Origin: Cantharellus purpuraceus
Lineage: Eukaryota; Basidiomycota; Agaricomycetes; Cantharellales; Hydnaceae
Direction of reading: 5' to 3'
Assembly (NCBI GenBank): GCA_025174535.1
Contig: JALBUN010000004.1
Coordinates: 806,001-870,000 of the forward strand
DNA length: 64,000 bases
The translations under genes and the position numbers were made by a program. Below are positions 61,031 through 64,000 of the stretch, one piece after another. The first letter of the stretch is position 1. Each line of letters opens with the position of its first letter. Under the pieces are notes generated by a model. That model saw nothing but the letters and a program-made list of their open reading frames with translations, was not told the DNA's origin and did not search any database.

Positions 61031-64000
61031 ATGGTCGCGCAGACAAGGGGATCCGGTTCTGTACCAGCGGGCACACCGAAGAAACTTCAATTCAAGGACA
61101 AGCTCATCGGCAAGAGCTACACCACTGATCTCCTTCTTAAGAAGCTTCAGAGTCTACACCAGGAACTTGCTGAAATAGAGCAGGAACGCGTTGACACTAA
61201 ATCGTTGTCGTCTGTCAGGAAGGATCTCATCCAACCTCAGATCTTGCTACACAAGGACAAGGGTGTCAAAGTCTACGCCGCCTGCTGTCTTGCTGACCTC
61301 CTCAGGCTTTACGCGCCCGACGCACCTTATACAGCCGACGAGCTTCGCAATATCTTCCAATTCTTCTTCCATCAACTTTCCATTGGCCTTAAGGGTTCTA
61401 ACTCCCCCTACTATAATCAATACTTCCACCTTCTTGAATCACTCTCGACTGTCAAGAGTGTGGTCCTCGTGTGTGACCTTCATCATGCCGATGAGCTCAT
61501 GGAAGAAATTTTCCGCCATCTATTTACCCTCGTTCGAAACGACCTCGCCAAGAATATCGAGACCTTTATTGCTGATATTCTTGTGGCCCTCATTGACGAG
61601 TCGATGTCCGTACCACACGCCGTCCTCGACTCTATCATGGCCCAGTTCCAGGGCAAGAACACTCGCATGGATCAGCCTGCGTACCGTCTTGCAGTTGAAG
61701 TTTGTAATGCTACTGCCGACAAACTCCAGCGCTACGTTTGTCAGTATTTCACCGACATTATTGTCCAGCACTCCAAGGACGACGACTTTGCCGAGATTCG
61801 GTCTGCCCATGATCTCATCAAACAGATCAATCGTGATTGTCCATCGCTTCTCCATATTGTCGTCCCGCAGCTTGAGGAAGAACTCAAGGTCAACGAGTAT
61901 GAAGTTCGACTTCTTGCCACACAGGTGCTAGGGGAGATGTTTGGCGACAAGCGCGGAGGTGAACTTGCTAAGAAGTATCCACACGTATGGGACGTGTGGC
62001 AGGCACGCAAAAATGACAGGGCATCTGGTGTGCGTATCGCCTTTGTGGAAGCATGCCAAGGTATCATCGCCTTTCATCCAGAATTACGGCAATCTATCGA
62101 AGGTGGGTATTTTCTATAGCTCCAGCACGTCTCTGAACATTTGCAGAGGCACTTCGTGTAAAGCTACTTGATCCGGACGATAAGGTTCGCGCCGCGACTT
62201 GCAAATTGTATTCGCAACTTGACTACGAGACGACACTACACTACGTCACCGAAGAACATTTACGACATATAGCCGGACGATCCCTAGATAAGAAGGTGTG
62301 TCACGACCCAGGTATATCTATTGACATTTAATAATGCTTTGAAGCCCACCGTCCGGTTCGAAGCCATGCGGACGCTTGGAACGCTTTTTAACCTTGCACG
62401 ACCTGAAATGTAAGCGGCATGCCAAGAAAATGGGTGCCACTAGCCTGATTGTCGAGTTAAAGCGAGAACAACGACCCAGCAGCGATTGCGCAGTTCTCCT
62501 GGATCCCAGAGAAAATCCTTCATGCCGCTCATGTAAGCATGGACAGCAGGTTTGTCTGCACGTCTTGCCTGCAACTCTATGGTTCATATGGGACTTTATG
62601 ACAGGGTACTGGCGGAATTGATCATATCGCAGTACATTCTGCCTTTGCCGTCTAAGGGAGAGGACGAGGCAGCATGGACAGAGCAACTTTTAACTGTGAT
62701 GAAGTATCTCGATGACCGTGCCACGATCATGCTCCTTACTATCAGTGGTCTCAAACAAAGGTAAGTCTTGCTCCATCACATGAATGAGTAAAACGAATAC
62801 GCTTTCAGTCGACCAACCATCTTCGAACGGTTCATTCAATGTTGCGAAGAGAACAATGTAAGCTCCCATGTCCAGTATATACAGTGTTCCTCAAAACTGA
62901 AACTGCCCAGGGTGGTGTGATTGACGAGAATGAGGCAATTATTACACGTAGACTCAATGTGGTTGTGCAGCATATTGCAAGTACGTGTCTGTTGTCGCTC
63001 AATGCGACCCTGACTTACCAGCAAGCATGCAGGTCTTTTCATGGACCGCGCAAAAGCCTCAGAAGATCTGTATGCTTTTGCTAAGCTAAATGAAAGTAGA
63101 TTATACAAACTGCTCAAATCAAGTATGGACACACAAACAGATCTTAAGGCTCTCGTCAAAAATACAGTCCGTGTTCCCGCCCCTTTCTCTGCATGTATAC
63201 ACTCATCTTTTGCGCAGAACGAATTTCTTCGGCGTGTAGAACAGTCTTCAGCATCCATTGTTGAGACAATGTCGGTCATACATCGCAAGGCTAGCCTTTG
63301 GATCATCAATACATCGTCCATCCCGTCACTTATGAAGCGTATTCAACGTGCACCAACGGAGGAAGGTGATGATTCAGCTCCCAGCGATGGGGATCGAATC
63401 GCTCGTGCGGCTAAGGCGGCACTCATGTTTGTTTCAAAACATTGTCCAGCCATTTATAAACCCCATGTCGGAGAACTCATCAAAGCTTTGGCGGATGAAA
63501 GGAACACGCGGCTGGGTGAGGTGGCATTACAGGCACTGGCGGCTGTACGGTGGGAAGCGAATGAAAGGTAGGATGCGACGTGTTCTTTGATGTACAGAAG
63601 CTTATAGGCATTCTTTTAGGCGAACGAGGGATCGTGTGGTAAAATACGCGCTTGGGGCGAACGTGCGGCATGCAAAATTTGCAGGGCGATTGATTGGACA
63701 TATGAAAGATGATGAGCTCGCACTCAAGGTCATCGGTGTAGGTCTCCGGTCTGCATCCAACTGGTTTGTCAGTTGACTTTGGGTTGTTAGACAATCAGCA
63801 AGGAACTACCCACTATTGATGAGGAGCGACTCGTTGGACATCTCAGTGCACTCGCTGAAATTGTGAAGGCTGCACCCAACGCTTTTGAGCAGCAAAGCGA
63901 TGTTATCATAGGCTTTTTAGTGAAAGATATTATCATGCGACCTGCGCTATTCGATGACGTACGTGCCGTCCTTTGGGCTCTCCTTACCATCTAAGATTAT
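61031..64000 (+). CDS. PDS5: PDS5 cohesin-associated protein, 5' part (runs off the window)
   Basis: HEAT-repeat cohesin regulator that works with WAPL in release and with Eco1 in cohesion. The first exon (61031 to about 62104) is unusually long for this window: LQFKDKLIGKSYTTDLLLKK, LIQPQILLHKDKGVKVYAAC, LADLLRLYAPDAPYT, LRNIFQFFFHQLSIGLKGSN, ELMEEIFRHLFTLVRND and IADILVALIDES are classic Pds5 blocks. Following exons give EALRVKLLDPDDKVRAATCK, KPTVRFEAMRTLGTLFNLAR, MKYLDDRATIMLLTISGLKQ and FVSKHCPAIYKPHVGELIKA. The gene continues past 64000: a donor GTACGT at about 63959 opens an intron that ends near 63995. ATG at 61031 chosen; an upstream in-frame non-ATG extension is ignored. Confidence 0.95.

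Noticed and set aside
61191..61931. 246-codon open frame in another frame of PDS5
   Set aside because: Ser/Thr/Leu-biased shadow of the highly conserved PDS5 exon.

Overview
The window is nuclear DNA of a filamentous fungus, most likely an agaricomycete-type basidiomycete. Nearly every gene is cut by many short introns (about 45-65 nt), genes alternate strand with short spacers, and the whole set is eukaryotic housekeeping plus fungal specialities: alpha-aminoadipate lysine synthesis, secreted glycoside hydrolases and a two-BIR Bir1. I see no operon logic, CRISPR array, convincing tRNA/rRNA gene, virus or intact transposon. Species cannot be fixed from the sequence alone.

Layout, left to right. 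1-1.6 kb: no gene, one diverged tandem duplication. 1.6-6 kb: KH-domain splicing protein (KHDC4 type), a 0.7 kb foldback element in its promoter, and a nitrilase-family hydrolase. 5.9-14.1 kb: proteasome base subunit RPN1, facing the lysine enzyme LYS2 (aminoadipate reductase). 14.5-17.4 kb: a coiled-coil protein of unknown role and a weak orphan candidate. 17.9-22.8 kb: WAPL and BIR1, divergent. 23.1-28.1 kb: ribosomal protein eL42, the decapping scavenger DcpS, RanGAP (Rna1) and the Fe-S scaffold CFD1. 28.1-30.4 kb: a gene-poor, repeat-bearing stretch. 30.4-37.2 kb: secreted GH16 glucanase, an unknown acidic protein, tRNA methyltransferase TRM4. 37.2-45.6 kb: mismatch repair MSH2, a large disordered protein, mitochondrial ribosomal uS8m. 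45.8-49 kb: GH51 arabinofuranosidase. 50.5-60.6 kb: SAM50, NAA15 (NatA), SIN1 (TORC2) and a frameshifted uL16m. 61-64 kb: PDS5, running off the right edge.

Two themes stand out. First, chromosome biology is well represented: WAPL and PDS5 (which form the cohesin-release complex), BIR1 (chromosomal passenger complex), MSH2 and RanGAP. MluI-box-like ACGCG motifs lie in the WAPL/BIR1 spacer, upstream of PDS5 and between MSH2 and its divergent neighbour, which fits G1/S control but is not proof. Second, exon structure is unusual: the MSH2 Walker A motif is spread over 15-nt and 27-nt microexons, the GH51 gene has a 9-nt microexon and a GC-AG intron, and eL42 ends with an exon whose only coding content is the stop codon. 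I found no convincing wholly new multi-gene system; the best leads are the foldback element, the microexons, the cohesin/cell-cycle promoter motifs and the broken or misread uL16m. All exon joins were made by eye from protein family conservation and splice consensus, so outer coordinates are firmer than individual junctions.
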